A DNA stretch of 7,063 bases from Bacteroidota bacterium (GTDB taxonomy: Bacteria > Bacteroidota > Bacteroidia > Bacteroidales > UBA1556): positions 1 to 7,063 of the forward strand of contig QNXT01000145.1 of the NCBI GenBank assembly GCA_003973505.1, in the 5' to 3' direction. Shown here piece by piece: positions 5,865 to 7,063 of the stretch. Made by a program: the position numbers and the translations under genes. The notes under the pieces are model-generated. The model was not told the origin of the DNA. It did no database searches and worked only from the letters and a program-made list of their open reading frames with translations. Positions within the stretch are counted from its first letter, which is position 1. The number at the start of each line of letters is the position of its first letter.

Positions 5865-7063
5865 TTATTCACTTTTCAGTTGTTTTAGAAATTCTTTAGC
5901 CGATCTACCCGGATCATCGGTTTTCATAAAATTCTCTCCGATCAAAAATCCTTTATATCCAAACACTTTTAGCTCCTTGATCGCCTGAACCGAGCTGATT
6001 CCACTTTCTGATATCTTTACTTTTTCTTCAGGGATGAGTTTTGACAAATCTTTACTGGTCTTAAGTGATACCTCAAAAGTTTTTAAATTCCGGTTATTTA
6101 CCCCCACCATAGCAATATCGGTAAGATCAGCTTTTTTAAGCTCTTCTTTGTTATGAATTTCCAACAGAACTTCGAGATTGAGGATTTTGGCGAGTTTTGA
6201 GAATTCTGTTATTTCTTTTTCCGTTAAAACCGTAGCAATCAATAAAATAGCATCGGCACCAAAAGCTTTGGCTTCATAGATCTGGTATTCATCGATGATA
6301 AATTCCTTCCGCAAAAGAGGAATTGCAACACTATTTCTAGCCTGAATAAGATCATCCAGAGCTCCTCCAAAATATTTTGTATCTCCAAGAACAGAGATTC
6401 CTGAGACACCTGCTTGTTCATAGGCTTTTACCACATCAGCAACAACTGCATTTTGATTGATCACCGATTTTGAAGGAGATCTGCGTTTAAATTCGGCAAT
6501 AATTCCGGAACCTGAACAAATTATTTGCGACAAGGAATTCAAAGGCCTTTTAAACAATGGCGATTGTTTTAAAAAGTCCACAGGTAAAATGCTTTGTTTT
6601 GCTAAAACTTCTATATTTGATTTCATCTCATTTGTTGATTTTACCAAAAGCCCACTCATTCCAATAGCTGTGGCATTATACTTTTTTATACTATCTATAA
6701 AATCATCAATAGTTACTTTTATACCTAAATTTACAACTTTAAATCCATTGTTTGAAAGAATAATATCAACAAGATTTTTTCCTACATCGTGAACATCACC
6801 TTTTACTGTCCCTATTACAAGAGTTGTATCGGTTTCTTTTTGGATTTTTGGTAAGTATGGATTTAAAGCATCAACACAAGCTTTCATTGTTTCTGCACTT
6901 TGTAGAACAAATGGAAGTTGCATCTGCCCACTTCCAAATAGTTCACCTATTATTTTCATACCATCAATTAGCCATTCATTTACAATCACTTCTACTGGCA
7001 CTTCTTTGCCTTGAATCTTAAGAGCTAGTGGGATTAGTCTTTGTTTATCTCCATCCATAAGCA
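5865..7063 (-). CDS. trpC: Indole-3-glycerol phosphate synthase fused in frame to a truncated MetH cobalamin-binding region; 5' end beyond the window
   Basis: One open frame reads through two unrelated pieces. Numbered from the ATG at 7058, residues ~151-397 are TrpC, the TIM-barrel enzyme that decarboxylates and cyclises CdRP to indole-3-glycerol phosphate. IIAEFKRRSPS at 186-196 carries Glu189 and Lys191. LLRKEF at 248-253 holds the catalytic Lys251. VLLEIHN at 297-303 holds Glu300, VGVNNRNL at 318-325 holds Asn321, and KISESGIS at 348-355 holds Glu351 and Ser352. FLIGENFMKT at 371-380 is the phosphate end. All active-site positions are kept, but about the first 15 residues of a normal ~260-residue TrpC (the MNILDKI-like helix) are absent. 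In their place come ~150 residues of MetH, described separately. The ATG at 7058 is probably internal to MetH, because the frame is open to the edge. An ATG at 6624-6626 (residue 145) could start a 253-residue TrpC. trpF follows one base after the stop. Confidence 0.85.
   Translation of the reverse strand, partial: LMDGDKQRLIPLALKIQGKEVPVEVIVNEWLIDGMKIIGELFGSGQMQLPFVLQSAETMKACVDALNPYLPKIQKETDTTLVIGTVKGDVHDVGKNLVDIILSNNGFKVVNLGIKVTIDDFIDSIKKYNATAIGMSGLLVKSTNEMKSNIEVLAKQSILPVDFLKQSPLFKRPLNSLSQIICSGSGIIAEFKRRSPSKSVINQNAVVADVVKAYEQAGVSGISVLGDTKYFGGALDDLIQARNSVAIPLLRKEFIIDEYQIYEAKAFGADAILLIATVLTEKEITEFSKLAKILNLEVLLEIHNKEELKKADLTDIAMVGVNNRNLKTFEVSLKTSKDLSKLIPEEKVKISESGISSVQAIKELKVFGYKGFLIGENFMKTDDPGRSAKEFLKQLKSE
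6600..6626 (-). other. Junction between MetH and TrpC coding sequence
   Basis: The residues VKSTNEMKSNIE fit the MetH helix after the SxL motif, while EVLAKQSILPVDFLKQSPLF fits the TrpC N-terminal region just before the KRxSPS strand. The two alignments meet at IEVL, so the switch lies within about 6600-6626. No stop codon, direct repeat, insertion-sequence end or tRNA is visible at the point, and the frame is preserved across it. The ATG at 6624-6626 sits on the MetH side of the join. Confidence 0.75.
6609..7063 (-). other. metH: Fragment of B12-dependent methionine synthase: cap plus first half of the cobalamin domain, foreign-looking
   Basis: This segment encodes part of cobalamin-dependent methionine synthase, which transfers methyl from methyl-tetrahydrofolate to homocysteine. 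Numbered from the ATG at 7058, residues ~1-75 are the helical cap (DGDK, then IDGMKIIGELFGSGQMQLPF at 31-50 and LQSAETMKA). Residues ~80-150 begin the Rossmann domain. GTVKGDVHDVGKN at 83-95 contains the DxHxxG motif, with His90 as the lower cobalt ligand and Asp88 beside it. GMSGLLVKS at 133-141 gives the SxL motif and Ser141, equivalent to Ser810 of the E. coli enzyme. The later GG motif that closes around the cobalamin tail is missing, because the sequence switches to TrpC. Homocysteine, folate and activation domains are not in view. Wording such as GTVKGDVHDVGKNLVDIILSN recalls campylobacterotal MetH more than Bacteroidota MetH, and all five prolines use CCA, unlike the trp genes. It is most likely a piece of another genome. 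Confidence 0.8.

Noticed and set aside
5864..5872. GTG at 5872 as the trpF start
   Set aside because: It would add three residues not seen at the start of homologues as I know them. The ATG at 5863 begins directly at the conserved strand, though the GTG cannot be fully excluded.

Overview
The window looks like chromosomal DNA of a member of the Bacteroidota, most likely a flavobacterium. The evidence is a GLPGLI-family protein followed by a large SusC-like outer-membrane protein with a carboxypeptidase-regulatory N-terminal domain, AT-rich start regions without Shine-Dalgarno sequences, and flavobacterial-looking trp proteins in the order C-F-B-A. The identification is by eye, without any database search.

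Layout. Positions 2-523 (+) hold the C-terminal part of a GLPGLI-family protein that runs off the left edge. Twenty bases later, 544-3222 (+) encodes a complete 892-residue outer-membrane beta-barrel protein of the TonB-dependent-receptor type. Its 3' end overlaps the 3' end of trpA by 13 bases on the opposite strand. From there to the right edge everything is on the minus strand, transcribed right to left: a reading frame whose last ~247 codons are trpC, then trpF, trpB and trpA. These encode the last four steps of tryptophan synthesis from phosphoribosyl-anthranilate. trpC/trpF are essentially abutting, trpF/trpB overlap in an ATGA, and trpB/trpA are separated by 63 bases that contain a 7-base tandem repeat.

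The striking anomaly is at the right end. The trpC frame continues upstream, without a stop, into about 150 codons of the cobalamin-binding region of B12-dependent methionine synthase (MetH). This piece has the helical cap and the DxHxxG cobalamin motif, but it breaks off halfway through the B12 Rossmann domain, exactly where the first ~15 residues of TrpC are missing. Its wording and codon choice (for example every proline is CCA) look unlike the flavobacterial genes and more like a campylobacterotal (Arcobacter/Sulfurimonas-type) MetH. trpD would be the expected upstream neighbour and is not seen. I read this as most probably a chimeric join (assembly artefact, or less likely a recent illegitimate recombination), not a working B12-sensing TrpC, but it is the item in the window that most deserves checking. 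No RNA genes, insertion sequences, CRISPR arrays or convincing intrinsic terminators were seen.
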